Below, piece after piece: positions 9,869 through 19,383 of a stretch of 64,000 bases of DNA. Numbering within the stretch: the stretch's first letter is position 1; each line of letters begins with the position of its first letter. The DNA is taken from positions 10,540,001 to 10,604,000 of the forward strand of contig JBHGNT010000013.1 of assembly GCA_043228905.1 (NCBI GenBank). Direction: 5' to 3'. The notes beneath the pieces were generated by a model. It was not told where the DNA came from, did not search any database, and saw nothing but the letters and a program-made list of their open reading frames with translations. This DNA is from Azolla caroliniana (lineage: Eukaryota; Polypodiophyta). The position numbers were made by a program, and so were the translations under genes.

Positions 9869-11195
9869 TCCATCTGCTCTTCATCCGAATCCGATTCGGG
9901 GTCTTGGCCGGTTCCGGTTTCAGCTTCCTCTACTTCTTCTTCTGCCGGTTTGGTATCCTCACCGTAACCGGCTGGTTCCTCGAGTGCTAACCGGTCTCTT
10001 GTCGGTTGGGTCTGCTCATCGTAGAGTCTATCCTTACTGGTCGACTAGGAGTTCATTATCTTCTTCTCTGACTCCCAGTCGGCGAGCGTCTTGTCCTCCA
10101 TGAAGATAATATCTCGACTTCGGAATACCTTCTTGTCGACCAGGTCCCACACTCGGTAGCCGAACTCATCGTCACTGTAACCAAGGAATATGCATGGCCG
10201 GGTCTTTGGATCCAACTTTCCTCTCCGGTCCTTAGCTACATGCACGTACGTGAGACACCCGAATACCTTCAGATGCCGGTAGGATACTTCCTTACCGGTC
10301 CACACTCTCTGTGGCGTGTCTCCGTCCAAAGCTACTGAGGGTGATCTGTTTATCACATATGTCGTCGTCGACAGTGACTCAGCCCAAAACTTCTTGGGTA
10401 GTTTTGCATGTGCTAGCATACTCCGGACCCTCTCCATTATGGTCCGGTTCATCCTCTCGGCTAGCCCGTTTAGTTCCGGCATCTTCGGCACGGTAAATTC
10501 GAGCCGGATTCCCTTCGAGCGGCAGTACTCCTCGAACTGCCCTCCCAGTATTCTCCTCCGTTGTCTGCTCGAACCGCCTTCAACTTCCAGCCGGTTTCTC
10601 TTTCCACTCTCGTGTGGAGCTCTTTGAAGACAGATAACACCTGATCCTTCGTCTTCAACGGTGTGGCCCACAGCTTCCGGCTGTGGTCATCTATGAATGT
10701 CACGAAGTACTGCGCTCCGGCATGTGACTTTGTGTCTATTTGACACACATCCGTATGCACCAACTCCAGTGGTGCATTACGTCTCATCGGTGGCCTTGGT
10801 CGGAAGGAGGTCCGGTTTTGCTTACCGACCAGACAATCAGTGCACTTCTCCAAGTGCACGTTCTGCACTGGAATGAGGTTGTCGTCTGCAAGCCTCTTGA
10901 TCCCCTTCTCGCTCATATGACACAGCCTCTTGTGCCACAACTCACCGGCAGTGTCGGATGCCATGTTCACTTCTTCCAGACATAACCGGGCATTCATCAG
11001 GTACAGTGTGTTGACCTTCTGGGCCCGAGCCACAATCAGGCTCCCTTTGCTGAACTTCATGACACCGTTCCGGATGCTACCCATGTAGCCTTCATCATCT
11101 AGCCGACCGGCTGATATCAAGTTCAGACGAACCTCCGGAACGTGTCGGACATCCTTCAGCAGCAACTTGCATCCGGTTGGTGTTGTTAGCCACAC
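9869..11195 (-). pseudogene. copia B' integrase
   Basis: Minus-strand frames encode ELWHKRLCHMSEKGIKRLA, LVHTDVCQIDTKSHAGAQYF, FIDDHSRKLWATPL and RADNGGEYWEG, then shift frame near 10540 and continue with GGQFEEYCRSKGIRLEF, NGLAERMNRTIMERVRSML and HLKVFGCLTYVHV. The CAG of GGQFEEY corresponds to the TAG at 7708 in the B arm. A few base insertions beside it (CTGGGAGGGCAG against CCGGGGGTAG) cause the shift. Confidence 0.85.
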
Positions 11196-12242
11196 GTCTC
11201 CTATGCCGACAATTCAGCATGTTCCTTCATTCCCCATCCGGACACAACCGTGATCACCGGTTGAGTAGGATGAGAAGCATTTCCGGTCCGGGGTAAGGTG
11301 GAACGACGCTCCGGAGTCCACTACCCAGGTCATCTCGTCGCCAACAAGGTTTATCTCACTCTCCTCGGTGATGAGCATCAACTCTTCTTCACTTGCTGCG
11401 ATTTCCGTCATCCCCTTCCGGTCTGGCCCCCTCTGGTCTTTACCGTTCCGGTCCGGTATCCGTTGCGAATCAGTACCGTCGGTTTTCTCTTCCTTTCGGA
11501 AATGCCGACAATTCTTCTGGAAGTGTCCCGGCTTGCCGCAATAGAAGCAAGTAGGTCTCCCCCTTGACTTTGACCGTGTCCCCGACTTTTACCGGTTCTG
11601 GGGACTACGGTTTCTTTGTCTTCCGTGATCCGATTCGGTAAGGAGCGCTTTGGAATCGGAGCTCGTATCTTTATCTTTCCTACGCGCCTCCTCATCTAGC
11701 AAGCTCGACTTTACTCTTGCTAGGGATAACCGCTTTCCTTCCGGCCCTGCGTTGCCCAAAGTGACAACCAACTTCTCCCAGCTATCTGGGAGGGAACCGA
11801 GCAGGAGTAGCCCTAGTACCTCGTCGGCGAAAGGTACTTCCAATGATGTTGCCTGGTGTATTAGCCCCTGGAAGGCATTCATGTGCTCCACCATGCTGGA
11901 GCCATCTTGGTACCAGAGTCTTACTAGCTTCCAGAATACCGAAACCTGATTAACAACATTTTTGTTTTGAAACATTATGCCGATCTTCTCCCAGAGCTCA
12001 TGAGCCTTGCTTTCGTCATTGAAGTTGTTGTATAGGCTCATGTCGATGAAACACCGTATGTATGTCGTTGTCTTCATGTGCATCACCTCCCATATCGCGG
12101 TGTCGATTTTGTCCGGTCTCTTGTCCCCGAACTAAACCGGCAGCCAGAGGTCTTTAACCACGAGCATGTCCCTCATCTTCGACTTCCATACCGAATAGTT
12201 GGAGCCGGTGAGCTTGAACATGCCGCCAAACGATTTGTCCAT
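11196..12242 (-). pseudogene. copia B' gag and protease
   Basis: Starts at ATG 12242 (MDKSFGGMFKLTGSN), then TAG near 12135 at the position of CAG in the B arm, TYIRCFIDMSLYNNFNDESK, zinc knuckle sequence in the frame of 11408-11695, and protease WVVDSGASFHLTPDRKCFSS followed by TGA at 11214-11216. Several frames carry the product, so it is inactive. Confidence 0.83.
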
Positions 12243-12252
12243 TTTCTGTGTT

Positions 12253-12269
12253 GTTTCGCTCTGATACCA
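12253..12269 (-). promoter_or_regulatory. tRNA primer-binding site of copia B'
   Basis: TGGTATCAGAGCGAAAC on the minus strand, two bases after the LTR, identical to the B arm. Confidence 0.9.
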
Positions 12270-12271
12270 CT

Positions 12272-12642
12272 TGACGGGAACTCAATCGCTCCTTATGCAC
12301 AACGCTTGGCCACAACCGAGCTTAGAATCATACACAAAAAACGGGAAATAAAACATGACACGAAGAAGAAACGAGTGCACAGGATGTTTACGTGGAAAAC
12401 CCAAAGAGGGAAAAACCACGGCAGCCCACAGGCTGCAAACTATCACTATGCTAGAATGTACAACAGTGAGTTCACAGAGGCAACGACCTCGTGCTCATGA
12501 TCCTTTCCACAGGCGGCGGTTACAACAGAGGCAACGACCTCTTTCTCTCTCATTCTCTGTACACTGTTACGCGCTCACTCTATTCTTGCACCATCGGCAC
12601 TGTTCTTCTCCCTTCCCATCCGGAGGGACCTGTCTCCCAACA
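12272..12642 (-). repeat. LTR of copia B'
   Basis: Minus-strand LTR beginning TGTTGGGAGACAGG and ending CCGTCA. At 371 bp it is shorter than the B LTR: the 54-bp array and the TATAAATA segment are missing, while the R/U5 part from GGTGCAAGAA onward matches. Confidence 0.75.
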
Positions 12643-12815
12643 CTAAGCTAGGGCAATTGCCCTTTCTATTATTTACAAAACTAGCCCAACATGTCCATGA
12701 GCTAGTGTGAAACCTATCTATAGGAAGTTGAGTTCGACTCTCAACAGATATATCAAATGTTTTGCACTGTAGCGGAAATGTAAACAAGCTTGCAAATTTT
12801 GAGTGCATTGATAGT
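12643..12815. other. host segment left of the gypsy insertion
   Basis: AT-rich, unassigned. Its last bases, AGTGCATTGATAGT, continue in frame into the reading frame at 18598 once the gypsy element and one target copy are removed. Confidence 0.4.
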
Positions 12816-12948
12816 TGTCAGGAACTCTATTAAGGCAGAGAAGGAATTAGTACTAAAAGAAGGATTAGTACTATTGTTGGAGAATAGTACTAAGACAGAG
12901 AAGGATTAGTACTATGAGAGGTGTCGAACTTTGAGAGAAGGAATGAGT

Positions 12949-12952
<4 letters not shown>

Positions 12953-13002
<50 letters not shown>
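12953..13002. repeat. (GA)n microsatellite in the gypsy 3' LTR
   Basis: About 25 GA units; the partner tract in the 5' LTR (18263-18298) is shorter, showing slippage after insertion. Confidence 0.95.
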
Positions 13003-13006
<4 letters not shown>

Positions 13007-13232
13007 TGATGCGAAAGATATATGTATTATATGACGGAAGATATACAACAGTAGTTAGAAGGCTTAAGACTGGCGTTGAACCGATTTGGTTCGAACTAAT
13101 GCCTTGCGCCTCCTTTTATAGTGTCTTCAGGAATACTCCTGAAGTTTCTAGAATGTTCCAGAGAAATCTGGAATATACATCAATTTCCTAATAAAACCTA
13201 AATGAAAATAATATCCTTCAAATTACAACTCA

Positions 13233-13285
13233 TAACCTAATGGTAAAGTCTCGACCCGTGTAACAAAAGGTTATGGGTTCGAGTC
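13233..13285 (+). promoter_or_regulatory. tRNA/SINE-like A and B boxes inside the gypsy LTR
   Basis: TAACCTAATGG at 13233 resembles an A box and GGTTCGAGTC at 13276 is a close B box, 43 bp apart as in tRNA genes. The same pair is in the 5' LTR. The surrounding stem pairing is poor, so this is not a functional tRNA; it could be a captured SINE fragment. Orientation is antisense to the element. Confidence 0.4.
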
Positions 13286-13288
13286 TAG

Positions 13289-16200
13289 TTATGACACTAT
13301 CCCCCCTTTAAAACGACGAGTTTCACGAGTCGTTTTGGATTGAGGACCCGGTTTCTCGGGATATCGTCGATGGAAGTCTTCTAGAAGAGCACGAGCATTG
13401 GTCACATTCTCGATCGGTTCCCAAGTACGCTCGCTGGGACTATATCCTAGCCAATCGACTAGATAGTAGAGCTTGTTGCGAACAATCTTGGAATCGAGGA
13501 TGGCAGCGACCTCATACTCAGGTCCATCTTCGAGCTCGATAGGAGGTGGAGGTTGTATAGTACGTCCTGGGATAGTGCTCTCGTGATAGGGTTCGAGGAG
13601 AGAACTATGAAACACCGGGTGTATCCGAAGTTGCGGAGGTAGCTCGAGACGAAAAGCGACATCATTAATCTTCCCGATAATACGGAAAGGACCTAATCGT
13701 CGATAATCCAACTTCTCACATGGGCGAGTAGTCTTGATGTGTCGTCGTAGCAGCCACACCCGATCTCCAATGTTAAAACTGGATGGAAGTCGATGACGAT
13801 CTGCGTAGTCCTTGTGTGATTGTTGAGCTTGCTGGAGTTGAGTAGATAAATCCGCTTGTATCTTGCGTAACCGCTCCAAACGATCCTCCGCGTAAGGATT
13901 TGTGGACACTTCTGGGGTTTCAAGGACACACCACCGGGGATGATATCCCGTATAAGCGTAGAATGGCGTGACTTTAGTCGATGCGTGGATAGCGTTATTA
14001 TAGGCAAATTCGGCGAACGGAAGAATATCTGCCCAGTCATTCTGATGATAGTTGAGAAAGCACCGCAGATACTGCTCCAGTGTTTGATTTGTTCGTTCGG
14101 CTTGACCGTCGGTTTGTGGGTGGTAGCCGGAGGAGAGGTTACAAGTGACCTTCAGCATTTTAAAAAGGTGCTTCCAGAATTTTGACACAAACTGGGGTCC
14201 ACGATCGCTGATGATATTATCAGGGAGTCCATGATGCCGACATACTTCCCGCATGACAATTTCGGCGGTGTCTTCACTAGATATTTCTTTAGTACATGGT
14301 AAGAAATGAGCCATCTTCGTATATCGATCCACCACTGTGAGAATCGCACTGAATCCCTTAGAGACTGGAAGATCTGTAATGAAGTCAAGAGCAATGGATT
14401 GCCATGGCTTGCTTGGAATTGGTAATGGTTCTAATAAACCATATGGATGATGTCTTGGCATTTTCGCTCTGCAGCATGTATCGCAAGTCCGAACAAAATC
14501 TTCGACAAATTGTCGCATACGGGGCCACCAGAATGATCGTTGTACTAAATCTAATGTTTTAGTACTACCAAAATGTCCTGCTGTATATGTGTCATGGCAG
14601 TTTTGTACTACTCGAAGGCGGCAAGAACCATTAGGAACATACAAAAGTTCTTTAAAGAAGAGTAATCCATCACAGTATTTGAATTGCCGATAATCCGTAC
14701 CTGGTGATTGTGATTGTGAACATGACGCTCGAGAGGGGTCAATTTGTGCTAGTATAGCTTGGGCGAAAGCGTCAGTCTTCAAGTCCTCACGTATAGTATT
14801 GGTAATGTCGGAATCCACGGGCATGTCAAAGATCTGTGCTGCTTGCAGTCGTGCTGGACCCAAGATTACTTGCTTCTGGTTATCGAAAGCTGGCTCACCG
14901 GGACGTGGTGTTAGATACGAACGCCGTGATAATGCATCTGCCTTCCCTTGGTGCTTCCCCGGACGATATGTAATTTTGAAGTCGAAGCGTGTGAGGAAAT
15001 GGGCCCACCGAGCTTGACGTCGATTCAGTACACGAGCATCTTGAAAGTAGGCAAGGTTCTTGTGGTCACTGAATACAGTGACCTCATGAGGAGATCCCTC
15101 CAGGAAATGCCTCCATTGCATAAAAGAATCAACTATTGCTAATAGCTCTTTATCATGAATTTCGTAGTTGATTTCGGCGGCGTCAAACTTACGGGAGTGG
15201 AAAGCCACAGGATGTAGCTTCTCGTCGTTACCCTGTTGTGACAGAATGCTCCCCAATGCGAAATCCGATGCATCAGCTTCGATAATGAATGGTTTTTCTG
15301 GATCCACATGACCTAAAATTGGAGCTGATGTAAACGCCTTCTTAAGACTCTCGAAAGCCATGTCCGTCTCTTTAGACCAAATGAATGATTGTCCCTTCCT
15401 GGTGAGCTGTGTGAGAGGCAGCACAATTTTTGAGTAATTTTGTATGAACTTCCGGTAGAAATTTGCAAAGCCTAGGAAGCATTGCACATCCCGCACCGAA
15501 CGCGGAGTGTGCCATTCTATCACCGTTTTGACCTTGGCTGGGTCCATAGATATGCCTTCTGAGGAGATGACATAGCCGAGAAACTCCACTTGGTTGCACC
15601 CGAAACTACATTTCTCTAACTTTGCATACAGACCATGTTCTCGAAGTCGTTTTAGTACTAATAGTACATGAGAATCATGTTCTTCTTGGGTCTTTGAATA
15701 AACCAGTAGATCATCCAAATAGATGATCAAAAAATCATCCAAGAGGTCTCGAAATATATCATTCGCCATGTGCTGGAAGACTGCCGGCGCATTAGTGAGT
15801 CCGAACGGCATGACCGTATACTCGAAGTGCCCATATCTGGTGCGAAACGCGGTCTTCCATTCATCTCCTGGTCGGATCCGTACGAGGTTATAGGCTCCTC
15901 GTAAGTCGATCTTCGTGAAGAACCTGGCACCGTTGATCCGTTCTAAAAGACTTGAGATAAGGGGAAGAGCATACCTATTTCTTACTGTGACCTTATTCAA
16001 GCCACGGTAATCTACAACGAGTCGAAGCGAGCCATCTTTTTTCTTGACGAAGAAAATGGGTGCGCCGGCTGGAGATTTCGAATGCCGAATGAAACCGTTC
16101 TCCAAATTCTCCTCTATATAGGCTCGAAGGACTTCTAGCTCGGTTGGTGACAAATTGTAGATCGGCCCCCATGGCGGCTCTTTTCCCGGTTGTAAGTCGA

Positions 16201-16432
16201 TGGCGCAGTCGTACGGCCGATGATGAGGAAGTGTGTTGGCTTGTACTTTATCGAACACATCAGCATACTGACGATACTTCTCGGGAAGTTGAACGGTGGA
16301 CTCCTCTTTGGTGGTGCTGGAGGGTTGTACTGATATTGCAAAGAGAAACATTTCCTCCTTGCGCCCTTCCTCACGCAACTGACGTAGCGAAATGGTTGCA
16401 ACCTTCTGGGTAGATCCTTGGGTTTGTCGCAA
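13289..16432 (-). CDS. gypsy Pol: reverse transcriptase, RNase H, integrase, chromodomain
   Basis: An open frame of 1047 residues. Reverse transcriptase spans roughly residues 120-300, with VVDYRGLNKVTVRNRYALPL, FTKIDLRGAYNLVRI, YTVMPFGLTNAPAVF and catalytic IIYLDDLLVYSK (YLDD at 238-241). RNase H follows (IIEADASDFALGSILSQ, YEIHDKELLAIVDSF). Integrase has an HHCC module (HDTYTAGHFGSTKT, CDTCCRAK), SIALDFITDLPVS, DRGPQFVSKFW and QTDGQAERTNQTLEQYLR. The last 70 residues hold a chromodomain (YEVAAILDSKIVRNKLYYLV, WLGYSPSERTWEP), which in chromoviruses steers integration to marked chromatin. The frame ends inside the 3' LTR. Its start is artificial: the sequence continues the protease region after a frame break near 16470. 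Confidence 0.95.
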   Translation of the reverse strand: MRQTQGSTQKVATISLRQLREEGRKEEMFLFAISVQPSSTTKEESTVQLPEKYRQYADVFDKVQANTLPHHRPYDCAIDLQPGKEPPWGPIYNLSPTELEVLRAYIEENLENGFIRHSKSPAGAPIFFVKKKDGSLRLVVDYRGLNKVTVRNRYALPLISSLLERINGARFFTKIDLRGAYNLVRIRPGDEWKTAFRTRYGHFEYTVMPFGLTNAPAVFQHMANDIFRDLLDDFLIIYLDDLLVYSKTQEEHDSHVLLVLKRLREHGLYAKLEKCSFGCNQVEFLGYVISSEGISMDPAKVKTVIEWHTPRSVRDVQCFLGFANFYRKFIQNYSKIVLPLTQLTRKGQSFIWSKETDMAFESLKKAFTSAPILGHVDPEKPFIIEADASDFALGSILSQQGNDEKLHPVAFHSRKFDAAEINYEIHDKELLAIVDSFMQWRHFLEGSPHEVTVFSDHKNLAYFQDARVLNRRQARWAHFLTRFDFKITYRPGKHQGKADALSRRSYLTPRPGEPAFDNQKQVILGPARLQAAQIFDMPVDSDITNTIREDLKTDAFAQAILAQIDPSRASCSQSQSPGTDYRQFKYCDGLLFFKELLYVPNGSCRLRVVQNCHDTYTAGHFGSTKTLDLVQRSFWWPRMRQFVEDFVRTCDTCCRAKMPRHHPYGLLEPLPIPSKPWQSIALDFITDLPVSKGFSAILTVVDRYTKMAHFLPCTKEISSEDTAEIVMREVCRHHGLPDNIISDRGPQFVSKFWKHLFKMLKVTCNLSSGYHPQTDGQAERTNQTLEQYLRCFLNYHQNDWADILPFAEFAYNNAIHASTKVTPFYAYTGYHPRWCVLETPEVSTNPYAEDRLERLRKIQADLSTQLQQAQQSHKDYADRHRLPSSFNIGDRVWLLRRHIKTTRPCEKLDYRRLGPFRIIGKINDVAFRLELPPQLRIHPVFHSSLLEPYHESTIPGRTIQPPPPIELEDGPEYEVAAILDSKIVRNKLYYLVDWLGYSPSERTWEPIENVTNARALLEDFHRRYPEKPGPQSKTTRETRRFKGGIVS

Positions 16433-16466
16433 CCGGATTTCCCTTGTCCTCCAATCTATGTCTGGG

Positions 16467-16838
16467 TCATGTAACTGGTAATCCTAAAACTATGGGATGT
16501 TCTGGAATACTAATAATATTAAATGATACTACACATGTTAAGTTATCTAGGACAATATTAACGGGTTCCGACTCTTCTATGATATTACCAGAAGCAATGG
16601 GACGACCATCAATGACTACTACTGAGGCTGGACATGGGAGCTTTCTTAGAGATATCTGATGAGCTCGGGCAAAATTCCTATCCATGAAGCAAGAATTAGC
16701 TCCGGAATCTAGAAGGGCTAAGGTATGTACTGGAGGGGTACTTTTAGTACTAACTGCTACTTGGACTACGAACACATCACTAACTTGCTTAGAGGGAATG
16801 GAACCACTAATGGGCTGCACAGATCTATGGCTGTCCAA
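16467..16838 (-). pseudogene. gypsy aspartic protease region, out of frame with Pol
   Basis: Encodes LALLDSGANSCFMDRNFA, a classic retropepsin active site (D-S-G-A), and VVSFNIISIPEHPIVLGLP near the end. The frame closes at VLGLPVT, where related elements read on as GLPWL; the next bases agree in another frame (LHDPDIDWRTREIRLRQT). A two-base loss there would explain the shift. The region is also in a different frame from gag, so a frameshift between gag and protease is either normal for this family or a second lesion. Confidence 0.85.
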
Positions 16839-16864
16839 CCAAACGGCTCCTATTTTGGCTGGAC

Positions 16865-18034
16865 TTAGTCGTTTAACTCTTCTTCTAATTGGCTAAGGAC
16901 ATCAAATTTGTTTGCGAGATTCGGACTATTAGTACTATTAGGACTATTATGACTATGAGGATTATCAGAGATTCCTACTGACATAGACTCGGGTTTAGTA
17001 TAGTCAGAACTAACAATGACTTGGTTTACCTGCCTTCTTGGTCTATGGGGACAGTTTATCGCGATATGCCCTGGTCCACCGCAATAAAGGCATAATCGGT
17101 TTGTTCGGCGTCGTTGCTTTTCCTCCTCCGATAGCGGCCCACGACGACGTGTAGTGTCAATTTCCATTGGAGTTGGAGTACTTACTGGAGGCGCATTATG
17201 TGACTCCCTTTGAAAAGGTTTCGCTACCATTGAGGCATAGGTAGGCTCGGATCTTGCCCTCGGCATCTGAAATTGTCGTTCCGAACGTCGCTCGAAGAGG
17301 CGGTTGTCACATCTGACCGCTCGACTGATTGCTTCTGTTAATGATTTTGGCTCTTCAGGGAAAGTCAAGAGTAAATCCTTGACATCGTTGCGTAGACCAT
17401 AGCGGAACTGCTCCATCAATGCTTGATCATCCCAGGGGATATCGGCGGCGAGTAGGCGGAAATCTGCAGCATATGCGGAGGCTGGACGGTCACCTTGGCG
17501 TAATCGCCGGATTTTGTTGATTGCAGTCCTTATGCTGTCAGTATCTCCAAAACATGCTTTAAACTCACTTATGAATTCTTCAAAATTATTTAGTACTGGA
17601 GATTCCTTTTCTAGTAGCGGTGCGAACCATGCTAATGCTGAGCCAGTTAACAACGTGCCTACTAAACCCACTCGTGATGCATCGGTGGGATATCGGGACG
17701 GATGCATTTGAATAACTAACCGTACCTGGTTAAGAAACCCTCTAAACTGCGATCGCGTTCCATCGAACTTCGTGGGAAGGCCAATCTTGGGTTCTTTATG
17801 AATCCCTTGTGCTCCGTGCCCTTGTTGTTGCATTGCTACGATGGTTGCTTCGAGTTGTTGCACGCGTAACGCAAGTTCCCCATGCTGTTGTTGCGTTTGC
17901 TGCTTTTCTAAGGAAATTTGCTGAAGATCCCCCAACAAGCGTTGATTTTCTTGTTCCAAAGCATGAAACTTCTCTTTCAAGCATTGAAATTCCGAGAAAA
18001 CGGATTGATACTCTTCAGCGCTAACGGTGGCCAT
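16865..18034 (-). CDS. gypsy Gag
   Basis: An open frame of 389 residues starting MATVSAEEYQSVFSEF. Residues 15-75 form a coiled coil rich in Q, E and L (LEQENQRLLGDLQQISLEKQ). The capsid domain follows with FDGTRSQFRGFLNQVRLVIQ, GSALAWFAPLLEKESPVL and RLRQGDRPASAYAADFRLLA, the retrotransposon-gag pattern. A CCHC knuckle (CLYCGGPGHIAINCPH) lies near residue 320. Gag forms the particle that packages the RNA. No lesion was seen. Confidence 0.93.
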   Translation of the reverse strand: MATVSAEEYQSVFSEFQCLKEKFHALEQENQRLLGDLQQISLEKQQTQQQHGELALRVQQLEATIVAMQQQGHGAQGIHKEPKIGLPTKFDGTRSQFRGFLNQVRLVIQMHPSRYPTDASRVGLVGTLLTGSALAWFAPLLEKESPVLNNFEEFISEFKACFGDTDSIRTAINKIRRLRQGDRPASAYAADFRLLAADIPWDDQALMEQFRYGLRNDVKDLLLTFPEEPKSLTEAISRAVRCDNRLFERRSERQFQMPRARSEPTYASMVAKPFQRESHNAPPVSTPTPMEIDTTRRRGPLSEEEKQRRRTNRLCLYCGGPGHIAINCPHRPRRQVNQVIVSSDYTKPESMSVGISDNPHSHNSPNSTNSPNLANKFDVLSQLEEELND

Positions 18035-18125
18035 GGGATGAAGGAAAAGGGAAATAAGAGACTAGTAGGAAAGGAGAGAGACAGAAGGAAGAGGGAGACT
18101 AGTAGGAGGGAAAATCGGTTCAAAC

Positions 18126-18258
18126 TGTCAGGAACTCTATTAAGGCAGAGAAGGAATTAGTACTAAAAGAAGGATTAGTACTATTGTTGGGGAATAGTAC
18201 TAAGACAGAGAAGGATTAGTACTATGAGAGGTGTCGAACTTTGAGAGAAGGAATGAGT

Positions 18259-18302
<44 letters not shown>

Positions 18303-18592
18303 TGATGCGAAAGATATATGTATTATATGACGGAAGATATACAACAGTAGTTAGAAGGCTTAAGACTGGCGTTGAACCGATTTGGTTCGAACTAATGCCT
18401 TGCGCCTCCTTTTATAGTGTCTTCAGGAATACTCCTGAAGTTTCTAGAATGTTCCAGAGAAATCTGGAATATACATCAATTTCCTAATAAAACCTAAATG
18501 AAAATAATATCCTTCAAATTACAACTCATAACCTAATGGTAAAGTCTCGACCCGTGTAACAAAAGGTTATGGGTTCGAGTCTAGTTATGACA
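18126..18592 (-). repeat. 5' LTR of the gypsy element
   Basis: The copy upstream of gag. TATAAAAG on the minus strand at 18409-18416 would drive the element. A shorter GA run than in the 3' LTR accounts for most of the length difference. I could not identify a standard TGG-type primer site after it: the following minus-strand bases are GTTTGAACCGATTTTCC. Confidence 0.93.
18409..18416 (-). promoter_or_regulatory. TATA box in the gypsy 5' LTR
   Basis: TATAAAAG on the minus strand, followed by a GC-rich GGAGGCGCAAGGC; probable core promoter of the element. Confidence 0.55.
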
Positions 18593-18597
18593 ATAGT

Positions 18598-19231
18598 GGG
18601 TTGGTTTTTCCATGAGCTCATAAGAAGCAAGAATCAATATGTTCTAAACTCAATTTCATGCATGGCAAGCCTCATGCAAACTTACAAGACTACATTGATA
18701 TCTCAAATGATGATCAAATTGTTTTTGCACTTAAATATGAAGCCTAAACAGAATGGGCAATGGTGGAATTATCCCGGGATTGAGACAAAACAATCCTTGA
18801 GTTATATTGGAGAGAAGGATGATGAAGAATGTGTTGAACACAATAAAAACATAACAATGCATGAATGTGTGGAGAATGATGATGAGATTGCAATATGTGA
18901 AATTCGCCATGAATTGAATGCTATATTGGATGACAAAAATGTGAACTCTAAAGTCTCCTCATTTGTTCAAGTGGATGATAAGATTATATTTAAATTGACA
19001 CTTTTGAGTCATCTAAATGGTAATCCAACATTGTCAAAGGATAGACTTACAAGTGTAACAGAAGGGGTCTTCTACTCATGTGAGAATGCAAATAATTTCC
19101 TAAATGGAAATGGGAACGTAATTGGGATTAGTTCAGATTGTGTTATATTCTTTATTGAAGAAGATGTTAATTCAACAAGACCCAAAAGAAAAGGAATATC
19201 AAATGAAAATGTTGTTTGGTACTTGGGATGA
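18598..19231 (+). CDS. unidentified reading frame interrupted upstream by the gypsy element
   Basis: An open frame from the gypsy target site to TGA at 19229-19231, encoding WFFHELIRSKNQYVLNSISC, an acidic middle (DDEECVEHNKNITMHECVEN), VDDKIIFKLTLLSHLNGNPT and IFFIEEDVNSTRPKRKG. I do not recognise a family. Removing the element and one target copy joins the frame to upstream sequence without a stop back to TAA near 12780. It may be an exon of a host or transposon gene, because a possible donor (TACAG followed by GTATAT, about 19356) and acceptor (TTTTAACAG, about 21189) follow. Confidence 0.35.
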
Positions 19232-19383
19232 GTACAAAGGATGTGAAGAAAGATTGGCCTAGCGAACCTCACATATAAGGTAAAATGTGATAACTATCTG
19301 TTAGACGAAAGCGATTGTAACATTTTCAATGATTTTCTTTTGGAAATGAAATACAGGTATATATATATAAACTGTTTTGAATT

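Larger units (their letters stand above)
8678..12642 (-). mobile_element. Ty1/copia LTR retrotransposon B', inverted right arm
   Basis: A second copy of the B family on the opposite strand: LTR 12272-12642, primer site 12253-12269, gag from ATG 12242, then protease, integrase and the start of reverse transcriptase towards the palindrome centre. It differs from B by scattered substitutions, by keeping the segment deleted in B at 7155, and by a much shorter LTR. The divergence shows that the arms are two real copies and not one copy assembled twice. Confidence 0.87.
12816..13296 (-). repeat. 3' LTR of the gypsy element
   Basis: The copy downstream of pol on the minus strand. Contains a TATA box (13113-13120) and a (GA)n tract (12953-13002). 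The pol stop lies inside its first bases. Confidence 0.93.
12816..18592 (-). mobile_element. Ty3/gypsy chromovirus with both LTRs and 5-bp target duplication
   Basis: LTRs of 481 bp (12816-13296) and 467 bp (18126-18592) start TGTCATAACT and end CCTGACA on the minus strand. Host bases ATAGT occur at 12811-12815 and 18593-18597, a 5-bp target duplication. The LTRs look almost identical apart from the number of GA units and a few substitutions, so the insertion is recent. The order gag, protease, RT, RNase H, integrase, chromodomain defines a chromovirus. A polypurine tract (AAAGGGGGGATAG on the minus strand) lies next to the 3' LTR. Confidence 0.96.

Noticed and set aside
12643-12815. Part of the B' LTR
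   Set aside because: The LTR start TGTTGGGAGAC is at 12642; the following sequence has no similarity to the B LTR.
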